A DNA stretch of 64,000 nucleotides from a virus, in IMG/VR virus record IMGVR_UViG_3300042527_000802, positions 1 through 64,000 of that record. One strand, written 5' to 3'. How positions within the stretch are numbered: position 1 is the first letter of the stretch; each line of letters opens with the position of its first letter. This document shows, in pieces, positions 44,460-54,900 of the stretch. Made by a program: the position numbers and the translations under genes. The notes under the pieces are model-generated. The model searched no databases. It was not told the DNA's origin and worked only from the letters and a program-made list of their open reading frames with translations.

Positions 44460-45017
44460 ATGGCAACCATACAACAGGGCGGTAGTAGTGTAACAGGTAA
44501 CGCTTGGAGTGGCACTTCCACCAAAAATGATAGTGGAGTCGCTCGTAGAATTAAAACAACAAGCCAATTAAGTTCAGTAGCTTCTGGCCTAAATACTCCA
44601 ACTGGTTCGGTTGTTGTTGATGGCACAGATACAAATAAATCTTTAGATGCTGGAACTTTTGCATACAATAACCAAAGACCTGTTGCTAAAAGATTAACAT
44701 CTTCATTAGCCACAGTTACTAGAACATTCCTAATAAGTGGTGCTGCTAGACCAGAATTAGTTGTTAGTGTTAATAAAATAGAATCAGTTGACACCAGAGC
44801 TATTGCCACAGCAATAAGAGCTGGATACTGGAATATCTATAGTGGCCTATTTACTACAAGTCCAACAGTCTCCACAGACGCTATGCACAAGTCTGTTTCT
44901 GGCACATCAGTTATCGACGTAGCAGCAAATGTAAGTCGCTCAAGCACAGGTAGACTCACATATATGCTCGGTGCTGGTAATGCGGTCAAACTCTCTTATG
45001 ATTCAAAGCGCGGTTAA
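44460..45017 (+). CDS. Likely virion protein, unknown family
   Basis: The 185-residue product is Ser/Thr/Gly/Val-rich (TGNAWSGTSTKNDSGVARRI, later GRLTYMLGAGNAVKLSYD) with no cysteine and no membrane segment, a composition usual for phage head or fibre proteins. It stands alone between a candidate promoter and a strong terminator, so it is a single-gene unit. That setting suggests an abundant protein, such as a decoration or tail-tube component. Confidence 0.5.
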   Translation: MATIQQGGSSVTGNAWSGTSTKNDSGVARRIKTTSQLSSVASGLNTPTGSVVVDGTDTNKSLDAGTFAYNNQRPVAKRLTSSLATVTRTFLISGAARPELVVSVNKIESVDTRAIATAIRAGYWNIYSGLFTTSPTVSTDAMHKSVSGTSVIDVAANVSRSSTGRLTYMLGAGNAVKLSYDSKRG

Positions 45018-45040
45018 TTCATTAATAATTTACATTAGCA

Positions 45041-45056
45041 ATTAGTGTATAATAAG
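45041..45056 (+). promoter_or_regulatory. Candidate promoter, GTGTATAAT overlapping terminator
   Basis: TAGTGTATAATAAG has a TATAAT (48-53) preceded by TG, as in an extended -10 element. No good -35 is present. It runs into the terminator stem that starts at 45052, so the terminator would fold in its transcript; the location is odd. Confidence 0.3.
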
Positions 45057-45086
45057 CCAGAAGACAACTTCTGGCTTATTTTTTTA
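45052..45086 (+). terminator. Rho-independent terminator
   Basis: ATAAGCCAGAAG (052-063) pairs perfectly with CTTCTGGCTTAT (068-079) over a 4-base loop (ACAA), followed by a run of T to 086. It ends the single-gene unit at 44460-45017. Confidence 0.9.
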
Positions 45087-45100
45087 TCTGGAGTCGTATT

Positions 45101-45418
45101 ATGTCAGAAACCATTATACATTTTTGGCAATCTTTAGCCACTGTTAGTCTAGGAGTTATTGTTACATTATTAGGTTTTTGGGTTGGAGTAGGTAGAAAAA
45201 TTGTATCTAGAGAAGAAATTGTCGAAATGATTAAAAATGATTCTCCCTACTTACAAGATAAACAATTTATTTTAGAAAGATTAGCAATGAATAAAGAAAC
45301 ACAAGCAGCATTTGCTAATGCTTTACAAAGAAATTCAGATGTAATGAATGAACTTAAAGTACAAATAGCTACACTTGGCAAAACCCTAGAAGCTCTAGAA
45401 GATAGAATAGAAAGATAA
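45101..45418 (+). CDS. Small membrane-anchored coiled-coil protein
   Basis: One membrane segment (ATVSLGVIVTLLGFWVGVG, about residues 13-31) is followed by a charged helical part with heptad spacing (VMNELKVQIATLGKTLEALE). The layout resembles phage spanin-like or holin-associated proteins, and the position ahead of giant fibre genes is also seen for chaperone-like tail genes. Length is 105 residues. Function unknown. Confidence 0.55.
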   Translation: MSETIIHFWQSLATVSLGVIVTLLGFWVGVGRKIVSREEIVEMIKNDSPYLQDKQFILERLAMNKETQAAFANALQRNSDVMNELKVQIATLGKTLEALEDRIER

Positions 45419-45421
45419 TAT

Positions 45422-45778
45422 ATGAGTTGTTCTGATCATGTAAATCCATCTACTGTTGAATTTGTTGCATATGGAATTAAAACTTCTGAAATTGGACAGT
45501 ATAAAACAATGATAGAGATATCCGTTCCATCTAATGCTAGTAAAAGCATACTAGAGATATCGTTATTTAATAAAACATTATCAAAATATGATTATAGCAG
45601 TATTCATATTCCAATAGATGGCGATTGTTCATGCGTCCCCAATTGCATTGTTCAAACTAAATTATATAATAGTAAATTATATTATGTATTTAATTTTAAT
45701 GCTTTAATAAAAGGACACGAATATACATTAAGTTATTGTTTAAAATATAATAAAGATCCTAGTATAACAACAGTGTGA
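45422..45778 (+). CDS. Small hypothetical beta-rich protein
   Basis: The 118-residue product is beta-rich with a short cysteine cluster (GDCSCVPNCIVQ) and no membrane segment. It lies 3 bases after the coiled-coil gene and about 80 bases before the first FGE-type fibre gene. The folds of nearby fibre modules (FSNWPA repeats) look similar in composition, but I see no clear match. Confidence 0.5.
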   Translation: MSCSDHVNPSTVEFVAYGIKTSEIGQYKTMIEISVPSNASKSILEISLFNKTLSKYDYSSIHIPIDGDCSCVPNCIVQTKLYNSKLYYVFNFNALIKGHEYTLSYCLKYNKDPSITTV

Positions 45779-45859
45779 TAAATTATAGAATATTTGCATA
45801 TTATTGGATTTGTTCTATTATAAGTATAAAATATCAAATTATAAAAAGGAAATATATCC

Positions 45860-48265
45860 ATGACTCTGATTATTAGTTCTATTGATTGTTTAGGAGTATC
45901 TGGTTCTAGTGCTAGCCTACTAATTAATACTCCTGAAATCTACCCTAATACCATCATTCAGGCTGCTCAATATGACTCTGGTAGTGGCATTATTGGCTCA
46001 TGGAGCGGAGTGGCATCCCTATCGTCTACTGCACAAACAATATCTATAAATACAAATGAATTAACTCGTTATTTAAAGTTCAGACTATATGATCAGTCTT
46101 GTAGTGGAATATTTAGTAATACTGTTAATTTTAATCAATATGCTAACTGGAATGGTAGTGAATCATTAAGTCCATCTGGAAATGTTACTACTGTAGGTAG
46201 TAATGGACCACCAAGTTTTTATAATACATACGATCAAAATGGACAAGTATATGAGTGGAACGACTTAGACGCTACTGAAAATATCTACAAAGGATTGCGA
46301 GGTGGTAGTTATGCAAGTATTAACATTGACTTACAAGCAGCCACCAGGCCAATGCTACCAGAAGCTTTATATGAAGGAGCAGAAGTAGGATTTAGAGTAG
46401 CATCAAACACTAATCCATCTGGATACAGTAACTTTGTATCTGTTGGAGATTCTAATAATACTGCAGACGATACTGGCTATGGTGCTGTATCTAGTGATTT
46501 TATGATTAGTGAACACTTAACAACAAATTGTGGATACGTTTATTTTTTAAATTGCGTTGCTCAAGATAACGATTCATATGGACTATATAACGAATCAATG
46601 AATACAGATTTAAGAGGAGGAATAAATAAAACTGAAACATATGTGCAGATAGCAGACGATCTGTATCAAACAGTTAGACAATATTCTTGTAAAACAAATA
46701 TGTGCGACAAACCTGTCAATTATGTAAGCTGGTTTGATGCTGCAAGATACTGCAATTGGCTTCATAATGGCAGACCATCTGGTTCATCTAATAACAGCAC
46801 TGAAAATGGAGCATATACATTAAATGGTACAACGACAGGTCCAGCACCAGCTAAAAATGTATCTGGAAATTACTATCTACCAACAGAAAATCAATGGTAT
46901 AAAGCCGCTTATTATAAAGGAGGAGGAACAGATGCCGGATATTGGACTTATGCTACACGAAGTAACTCAACTCCATTCTCTGTGCTTGCAGATGCAATAG
47001 GAAACGGACCATCTGGCACAGGAATGTACTCATGTTCTAGTGAAACAACTCCAGTATTAATTGGTTGTGGGCTAACGACATGGGAGCCTACAGGTTGTAT
47101 AGAATTACCAGAAGGTAATTACTGTATTTATGATGATGATAAATTACCAGATCCTCCACCATCAGCAACAGGAACATATTATGTAAGTAGTAAAATATTA
47201 TTAGATTTTGATGTCAATAAATCAATAAATCATGCACCAGAAGACTCAGTTCCATATTATTGGAGTGGAGTACATTTAGAGCTAGATTATTCTTCTGGAA
47301 ATGACTGGATCGTTTCATCTGCTACAGGTATTCCTACTGGAATTACTTTTAGTGGCAACTATACTCCATTTGCTTACAGTGGACTGCTTGGTTTAGTAAT
47401 GACACTAACAACATTTGAGTATGACGGTACTGTAAAACAAATATTTAATATAGATAATAATTTAGAAAGTCCTTATGGACTTGATCTATCTATAGAAATA
47501 CCTCTAAGATATCGATCTTTCTATAATGACTATACTATTTCTGAAGGATATACTCTTCCAGTATTTAGTGATACTGATAATGATCAATATCTTTTAGGTC
47601 TTACTTCTGGAGTTTGTTATTACGATCCATCTGTTACTTTTCCATCAGGTTCTTATCCTTATAATGTTGGCAGTATTAGTGTAACAATGGTAAATTCTTG
47701 TAGATCACCAGGTCAATCTCCTTGCGTTAGTCCTCCAGGTCCAGCATGCCCAACGTTTACAGTATTGCCTCCTGGATTAGATATAATAGATGTTAATAAT
47801 CAAGGAAGATATGGAAGACCAATTGATATAGACGTAAATTGTGATGGCACAATACGCCCAGTTGATTCTGATTTTACACATTTAAGTCCATCGTATTATA
47901 AATTTTATTTTTCATCAGCTGTAGGAGGCGCTGTTCCTGTTATTGATGATAAATTTCATGATACTACATGGTTAGATCAAAAAATAGTACCAATTCATTC
48001 AGAACCTACGCCAGCAGCTTTAAGAGATTGGGTGTGTGACCATTTACGCTTTGTCTCGCTTACAGACTATTCAGATTATGTTGCAGATAGTGGTAATGAG
48101 GCAAGTTATCATGGATTTATTTGTTTATCAAACAACCCAGGTGTTGCATTATCTGGATGTTTTGCTCTTAAAAATTCTTGGCCATATAACGACTTATATT
48201 GGGAGCAAGGTAGATGCTCAGGATTACCGCCTGGTGAAATTCCAGTTAATCTTGTTCCATGCTAA
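45860..48265 (+). CDS. Giant fibre protein with permuted FGE-like domain
   Basis: Residues about 91-383 are a circularly permuted FGE/C-type-lectin domain: NVTTVGSNGPPSFYNTYDQN, GQVYEW, RGGSY and GFRVAS come first, then FMISEHLTTNCGYVYFLN, NYVSWFDAARYCNWLHNG and ENQWYKAAYYKG. The rest (384-801) is a beta-rich region that shares a module (I-P-L-R-Y-R-S-F-Y-N-D-Y and A-L-R-D-W) with the protein at 61320. No linker is present here. An AAAAGGAAA site precedes the ATG. Confidence 0.7.
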   Translation: MTLIISSIDCLGVSGSSASLLINTPEIYPNTIIQAAQYDSGSGIIGSWSGVASLSSTAQTISINTNELTRYLKFRLYDQSCSGIFSNTVNFNQYANWNGSESLSPSGNVTTVGSNGPPSFYNTYDQNGQVYEWNDLDATENIYKGLRGGSYASINIDLQAATRPMLPEALYEGAEVGFRVASNTNPSGYSNFVSVGDSNNTADDTGYGAVSSDFMISEHLTTNCGYVYFLNCVAQDNDSYGLYNESMNTDLRGGINKTETYVQIADDLYQTVRQYSCKTNMCDKPVNYVSWFDAARYCNWLHNGRPSGSSNNSTENGAYTLNGTTTGPAPAKNVSGNYYLPTENQWYKAAYYKGGGTDAGYWTYATRSNSTPFSVLADAIGNGPSGTGMYSCSSETTPVLIGCGLTTWEPTGCIELPEGNYCIYDDDKLPDPPPSATGTYYVSSKILLDFDVNKSINHAPEDSVPYYWSGVHLELDYSSGNDWIVSSATGIPTGITFSGNYTPFAYSGLLGLVMTLTTFEYDGTVKQIFNIDNNLESPYGLDLSIEIPLRYRSFYNDYTISEGYTLPVFSDTDNDQYLLGLTSGVCYYDPSVTFPSGSYPYNVGSISVTMVNSCRSPGQSPCVSPPGPACPTFTVLPPGLDIIDVNNQGRYGRPIDIDVNCDGTIRPVDSDFTHLSPSYYKFYFSSAVGGAVPVIDDKFHDTTWLDQKIVPIHSEPTPAALRDWVCDHLRFVSLTDYSDYVADSGNEASYHGFICLSNNPGVALSGCFALKNSWPYNDLYWEQGRCSGLPPGEIPVNLVPC
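46131..47010 (+). other. Circularly permuted FGE/C-type-lectin-like domain, copy B
   Basis: The GNVTTVG...YEW...RGGSY...GFRVAS block (46131-46410) precedes the FVSVGDSNNTADDTGYG...KAAYYKG block (46430-46930). Cysteines for copper are absent from the catalytic positions. Confidence 0.75.
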
Positions 48266-48304
48266 TTTAAAGATACATATATTATTGTCCATACTAGCAA
48301 TAGC

Positions 48305-48319
48305 TATGGTGTACTTTTA
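48305..48319 (+). promoter_or_regulatory. Candidate late promoter, GGTGTACTTTTA
   Basis: TATGGTGTACTTTTA lies about 50 bases before the ATG at 48364 and belongs to the GGTGTA-type set described at 44411. It is a weaker match than the others. Confidence 0.25.
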
Positions 48320-48363
48320 GATAGGAATACTTTGGATTTCTATTATGGCCAATATATACAATT

Positions 48364-51300
48364 ATGATCATAAACTCCATAAAACTAGCTTTTACTTATG
48401 ATGGTGAAGAGCCATTACCTCTTATAGAAATACCAGATATTTCTAATTATGGTCTATATATAGACTATAACAACTTCATTAATGCTACATTAGCTATTTA
48501 TGGTACTCAAAGAGACGATGGAACTATACCAGTTTTTTGGACTAGGCTTAAAAATAATAATGATACTGCCAGAGAGGCCGATAGCAATAGCACATTAAAG
48601 GTTTTGATTCCAAACCATTCATATTATATTGTTTTAATAAATAACAATTTTTTACCATTAAAAATACCTAAAAATAATGGCGCAAAAGAATTTCTGGAAA
48701 TCATACCACCAGTAGCTAATTCGTTTGAAGCAGATTGCTTAGGGAATTTACAATTTACATCATCTTATAATAATAGATTTACATTGAATTATGCCAGTGG
48801 TAATCTTTTATTAATAGATCTTCCATTAACTGGATTATTATTTAATGAGCAATATACATATATTATTAATCCATTATTTTCTAATTGGCCCGCAAATCTA
48901 TCTAAAAAATCTGGAATACTAAAGCAGGATAATCCAAAAGATGCTCTAGGATTTGTATCAAGTAATATTAAAACCTTTTTTGAATATGAATCTTGTGACG
49001 ATATGTCAAAGTGTACTGGAAATATTCCATATGCTATGATAGAAACTAATAATGAATATTTTCAAAATAATATTTTTACATTATTAAATTTAGATATCTA
49101 TAAAAATACTACCAAAGTTTTATCAGATACTATAACTATTACATGTGATAACTGTTTTAATATTACTGATCAATCAATATTGCCAAAAGAATGTCCAGTA
49201 GTATCAGCGCCTTCAAAGATATATTTAAACAATAAAGAATATTATCAAAATTTTAGTATTAATTATGATAAGCTGGATCCAAACCAGACATACTCATATA
49301 AGTTTGCTTCCAAGGGCTCAAACTGGCCCCATAGAATAGATAAAGCTTCTGGCATTATATATCCTCAACAATTTTATATATCTACAGGACTATGTGAATG
49401 TAGTGGCCTTGATGTGAAATACGGGTCGGGACAGTTAGACTGTACAATAACTTTCTCTCCAGATCCAGATATAGATCCTAATTGGTCAAATCTAGCATAT
49501 AATTTAGATAACTATTATAATGAGTCTTTTGTTAAAAATAATATTTATTCTAATATAGAATTTGAATTAATAGGCTCTAATTGTAGTGGAAACAAAACAC
49601 AGATTGTAGCACTATGCGCCGACTGCCTACCGCTCACAAAAGACTGCATTAGTAATGCATATGTCAATATAAACAATACTAATACATCATATCCAGTAAA
49701 TTTTACTTATTTTAATAGACCTGGAGCAGAAATTAGTATAGATTATTCTTGCTCTAGTTTTGATCAACCTCTATATGTAGATATAAGTGGATTATGTTCT
49801 GGTGAATTATACGACTATATTTTTACTAGTTATCCTAATATAATTATAACACCAGCGACAGGATCTTTTGGATTCTATAATGGATTTGGTAGACTAGCCA
49901 TATTAGCTAATCTTGATTCGTACAAGACTTCATCTATTAATTTAAAGATTATACATAGAGAGTCTAATAAAAGTATTACTGATAGTATAATATTAAGAGC
50001 ATATGATTCATCATTACCTCCTCCACCAAATCCCTATTTATCGCCAACTCCAACTAAAACTAAAGCTCCAACACCTACACCTAGTATTAGCCAAACTCTG
50101 ACTCCTACTGTTACTCCTACAATAACCATAAGTCCCACAGTAAGTATTACACGCAGCGTTACTCCAACCCTAACTGTGAGTCAAACTATTAGTCCTACGG
50201 TGACTCCTACAATTAGTAGCAGTAGAACTCCAACTCCAACAGTTAGCGTCAGTCAAACAGTTACGCCTACGGTTAGTGTTAGTCAAACGGTTACGCCAAC
50301 AATTAGTAGCAGCAGAACTCCAACTCCAACAGTTAGTATTAGTCCAAGTATTAGTTTAACTCCAAGTAGCACTCCTACTATTACTCCTACTATAACAGTT
50401 ACTTGTAGCTTAACGCCAACAATAAGTATTACTCCGAGTATTACTACGACATCAACAGTTACTCCTACTGTAACTAAGACTTCAACAACTCCAACTCCAA
50501 CGCCAACAGTAACTCGTACTTCGCTAACTCCAACGCCAACAGTAACAGTAACAAAAACTAGTACTACTCCAACTCCAACAGTAACTAAAACATTAACAAT
50601 TACTCCAACAGCAACTAGCACACCAGCAGCTACTCCGACCGTTACGGTAACAAGAACATTAACTACAACTCCAACACCATCTCCGACAACAGAATTTACA
50701 GAATGTCCAGGATTCCCACCAAATGTTATACCAAATAATTGGTATTGTTGCCCAGACCAGCTTGGAGCAGCATTGACTTCTGAGTATTGCGGAGTTACAG
50801 GAGAAAACTATATACCTCTTTCCGGTATTAGATTATCTTCTGTTAATCTTTCTGCAGAATGTTTTACAACTAATGAGAGAAAATTTGATATAGTATTTTC
50901 TTATAATCCAACATGCAGTGATAGTTTTGAATATAGAACAAATGGGGCATACACTGGCTGGATGAATGTATTTTCTTCAGTTAAAACACATTGTAATAAT
51001 GTTAGCAAGACAATATTTGTGCCATCTGGTTCAACAGAAGCATGCTTCAGATTCTATACAGACCAATATAATTATTCAAATGAAATATGCGTACCCATAA
51101 CTCCATGTGAGCCTAGAACAACTGGAGTTTTACCAATAATATGTTCTACTGGCGATGTTAGACAAATTAGAGTAATGTACAGTGATATGGATGGCCCATG
51201 CCCAGGAGGACATTTCTGCGGCAGAGCAAACTTTGATTTATATATTAATGATAATAATATTGGAATTGTTAATCTTAACAACGACGGTGGATCCTGCGAC

Positions 51301-51954
51301 AATGGTGTTCCAAATTTTGTAGATTTCCCCAGCATGGTAAATACTGGACTAAATGATAGAGCAGTTACGTTCTCTATATCAGAAAATAGTATATATCCAG
51401 TGGCATTAGAAATTGGACAAACAGGATACAAGATTAATCTAGAATGCAGACCAAACTGTGGCGAAGAGTGCGGTCAATGGATGTGGTGTGGTGTTGGTGT
51501 TAGTGGATTAGATGGCCCAGAACCTTGTCAGACATTGACAGAAGGAACAATTGTTGGCAGTAATCCTCCACTCACTTGCTCTGATTTAGAAATTTTATGT
51601 CCAGAATTTTATCAGCCTGAATCATGTAGCGTTGTAGGAGATGGAACTTATTGCTATAGCGAATATAATTGTTGCGCCCAGCAAAATGCAGTATATCCAT
51701 ACGATGATGGCTATGTACCAGTTGGTTGTCATCTTGGTATAGCATGGATAGAATTATTAGACATAGATGATAATATACTATTCAGTAGTTGCGTACCAAA
51801 TGATCAAATTTCATACATTATCGCAGATGCCACAAGTGATCTATGCAATCCCTGCTATTCTAATGTCATAGAAATTGATATAAATTTATGCGATAATCTT
51901 TGCTATAGTAATATAGTGACACAAGATTTAAATGATTGTTCAGGAATAATTTAA
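48364..51954 (+). CDS. Giant fibre protein with long Thr/Pro linker and SNWPA-type domains
   Basis: The N-terminal half (1 to about 558) consists of beta-rich repeats, two of which contain the SNWPAN / SNWPHR signature followed by S-G-I. Residues about 560-778 are the longest Thr/Pro/Ser/Val linker in the window. The C-terminal region (780-1196) is cysteine-rich (more than 40 Cys, for example CPGGHFCGR, CGEECGQWMWCGV), so disulphides are likely once outside the cell. The start has no clear ribosome site; an upstream stop at 48322 limits alternatives. It is a likely stalk and head of a fibre. Confidence 0.65.
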   Translation: MIINSIKLAFTYDGEEPLPLIEIPDISNYGLYIDYNNFINATLAIYGTQRDDGTIPVFWTRLKNNNDTAREADSNSTLKVLIPNHSYYIVLINNNFLPLKIPKNNGAKEFLEIIPPVANSFEADCLGNLQFTSSYNNRFTLNYASGNLLLIDLPLTGLLFNEQYTYIINPLFSNWPANLSKKSGILKQDNPKDALGFVSSNIKTFFEYESCDDMSKCTGNIPYAMIETNNEYFQNNIFTLLNLDIYKNTTKVLSDTITITCDNCFNITDQSILPKECPVVSAPSKIYLNNKEYYQNFSINYDKLDPNQTYSYKFASKGSNWPHRIDKASGIIYPQQFYISTGLCECSGLDVKYGSGQLDCTITFSPDPDIDPNWSNLAYNLDNYYNESFVKNNIYSNIEFELIGSNCSGNKTQIVALCADCLPLTKDCISNAYVNINNTNTSYPVNFTYFNRPGAEISIDYSCSSFDQPLYVDISGLCSGELYDYIFTSYPNIIITPATGSFGFYNGFGRLAILANLDSYKTSSINLKIIHRESNKSITDSIILRAYDSSLPPPPNPYLSPTPTKTKAPTPTPSISQTLTPTVTPTITISPTVSITRSVTPTLTVSQTISPTVTPTISSSRTPTPTVSVSQTVTPTVSVSQTVTPTISSSRTPTPTVSISPSISLTPSSTPTITPTITVTCSLTPTISITPSITTTSTVTPTVTKTSTTPTPTPTVTRTSLTPTPTVTVTKTSTTPTPTVTKTLTITPTATSTPAATPTVTVTRTLTTTPTPSPTTEFTECPGFPPNVIPNNWYCCPDQLGAALTSEYCGVTGENYIPLSGIRLSSVNLSAECFTTNERKFDIVFSYNPTCSDSFEYRTNGAYTGWMNVFSSVKTHCNNVSKTIFVPSGSTEACFRFYTDQYNYSNEICVPITPCEPRTTGVLPIICSTGDVRQIRVMYSDMDGPCPGGHFCGRANFDLYINDNNIGIVNLNNDGGSCDNGVPNFVDFPSMVNTGLNDRAVTFSISENSIYPVALEIGQTGYKINLECRPNCGEECGQWMWCGVGVSGLDGPEPCQTLTEGTIVGSNPPLTCSDLEILCPEFYQPESCSVVGDGTYCYSEYNCCAQQNAVYPYDDGYVPVGCHLGIAWIELLDIDDNILFSSCVPNDQISYIIADATSDLCNPCYSNVIEIDINLCDNLCYSNIVTQDLNDCSGII
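50040..50695 (+). repeat. Thr/Pro-rich linker tract, copy 2
   Basis: This tract of about 218 residues is made of T-P-T-V-T-P-T, S-Q-T-V-T-P-T and T-K-T-S-T-T-P-T-like units in one reading frame. It joins the beta-rich half to the cysteine-rich half. Confidence 0.9.
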
Positions 51955-51968
51955 AAAGGTAGTTAACT

Positions 51969-54900
51969 ATGGTATTTATCTCTGGAAATAATAGTGTTAA
52001 TTATAAAGAAACTGCAAACTGGAATGGTATCACTATCGGTGGTAATTTAACTAGTGTTGGTACTAATGGTGGCGTTAGTGCTTACGGAACCAGAGATCAA
52101 GCAGGACAAGTGTGGGAATGGACAGAAGAAAATAGTTTGATGGGTGGATCTTTTAATAGCTTAAACGTTAATGATATATCAAAATATGGATATAGAACAT
52201 CAACAACAGGCACAGTTTCTTCTAATATTGGATTTAGATTAACAAATAAAAATAATAATAATTCTTTTAGTAATTTTGTTGGTATAGGAAATAGCGGTAA
52301 TCTTAGTGATACTGATGCTGTTGGAGGTAAATATCTTGGACAAATAAATTATAATTATCATATAATGATCAATCCTTTAACAAATGCAGAATATGTAAGA
52401 TTTTTAAATGTAGTTGATCCTAGCGGATTAAATAGTAATAAATTATATAATACAAATATGACCACAAATGCAAGAGGTGGCATAGGATATACTAGCACAA
52501 ATACTATTGGTAATAAATACTATAGTAAAATTTATTTTAATAATAAACCAGTAAATTTTGTAAATTGGAAAAATACTGCTATGATATGCAACTGGCTTCA
52601 CAATGGATCTGGTACAAATAGCAGTTTATATAGTGGAGTTTATGATCTTAATAGCAATCCAATAGTTAGAAATATAAATGCTACGTATGCCATAGCAAAT
52701 GAAAATGAGTGGTACAAAGCAGCTTACTACAATCCCGATTCTTTATCATATAATTTATATGCAACACAATATAACACTGAACCATGTGCTGTTAATGATA
52801 TAGGATGTGCTACTGTTAATGCTTATGGAGATGGGGGGATTGTTAATGATTTGCCACCAGCATCTCCAACGCCAACAGTAACTCCTACTCCAACTCAGAC
52901 ACCAACAATCACACCTACAGTCACTCCTACCCTGACTGTCAATATTTCATCAACACCAACAGTAACTCCAACACAAACTCCAACTATTACAATAACAAGT
53001 AGCATTACTCCTACTAGATCAATAACTCCCACGAATACCCCAACAATATCGATTACCTCTACAAAAACTAATACCCCGACACCTACTGTCACTAAAACTC
53101 AGACACCAACTCAAACAGTTACAAAAACTGCTACTCCAACAAGAACAGTCACCAGAACAGTAACTTCAACACCTACTGTCACTGCGACGAATACTCCAAC
53201 AATTTCTATAACACCTAGCATAACACCAAGCGTATCCTCAACGCCATCCGGAGAAATTCCAGAAAATCCATTATATATTCAAAAAAGATATTCTATCAAA
53301 AAATATCCAGATAATGCATTAGAGCCGCTAAATCTAATAAATGGTCCACAATCAGACTCTCAACTTGATCCATCGGTTCTTGACTGGAAAAACTTTATTC
53401 AAAATATTTCTACAATATTCAGTTTAGAAGACAATAATAATAGACTACAATTTTCAACAATATCTAGCGGCCTCGTTGCTTATCCAAATACTGATTCTTC
53501 TTTAAAGTTTTTAAATCCAGGAGAATCTTATTATTTTATTACAAAATCTGAAGCAAATTATCCTATAAAACTTCCAGTTATTGTTCATAGTAGATCAAAA
53601 TATATTTCTGATAATATCAAAAATGAATTAACTAAAATAGGTGTTGTTGGTTCCAATCTAGAGGCATTATTAAAAAATGCTCATATATCATATAGTGTTG
53701 CTATAGATGTATTACAAAAAGATATAGCTATATATGAAAAATCATCAGTTGATATTAAAACAATATTATTAGCTAAATCATTATTAGAACAATTAAAAGA
53801 AGAATATCTAAAATTTGGATCTGATTGTATATCTTTAGTACAAATGCAAAATGGATCATATGAATGGAATATAGATAATATTAGTATAAAGATTTTTGAT
53901 TCAGAATACACCGTATCTGTTTTAGACAATAAAAACAATATAGTATACATTAATGATGATAAAAAACTAGTTGTTCCATTGAACATACAAATTGGCAATC
54001 TTCCAACAAATAAAACATTTAGTTATGATTTTAAACTAGTTGGTGGCTCAGAGACATGTGATTCTATAGTGCCAAATAGCGGATACTTTACAACAATCAA
54101 AGATACTTATAATTTAAATACCATATTTCAATTTTGTAAAAATATTGACCACGATAACACAGATATTAGTTATGCCCAGATGGACCTTACTATTGCTCCA
54201 GTTAATAATGATATTATTGGAAATACTGCAAACTATAAGAATTTAGCAAAATGGGGCGATAGTGATAAAGGTGGTCTTACAACAGTAGGATCTAATGGCC
54301 GAGCAAATTATTATGGTTTATATGATATTAGTGGACAACTATATGAATGGCTAGAAAACAGCGACATAAATAATCCTAATCTAAGAATAGTTAGAGGTGG
54401 ATGCTACTTAGATACTAATTCTTATAGCCTAAGTAAAAATAATAGAAAAGCATTTTACTTTAATAGCACACTAAAAGAAGGTATTTTTGGTTTCAGAATT
54501 GCTAGTAAAAATAATTTATTAAATCTAAGCGGATTTAGTGAGATAGCGCTGTTAGTTAATCCAAACGACGATTGTTTGATTTCGAATTATGGTAGAGTTA
54601 TGTACAAATATTATATATCTACTAATCTAGTAACTAATCAAGAATATATTAATTATCTAAATATTGTTGATCCACAAGGTCACAATACACATAAGATATA
54701 TGATTCAAAAATGTCATCTAGTAGTATTGGAGGTATAGAACTCAAATTGTGCAATGATATTGGCAATAAATATGTGGTTAAAAATAATATGGGCAATAAA
54801 CCAGTAACCTTTATTACATGGTTAATGGTAGCAAAATATTGCAACTGGCTACATAATGATAGATATGCTAATGCTGATTTATATGATGGAGCATACAATC

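Noticed and set aside
48345-48401. Short frame starting at the ATG at 48345 upstream of the fibre at 48364
   Set aside because: It has only about 18 codons, no well-placed ribosome site, and overlaps the long gene in another frame.
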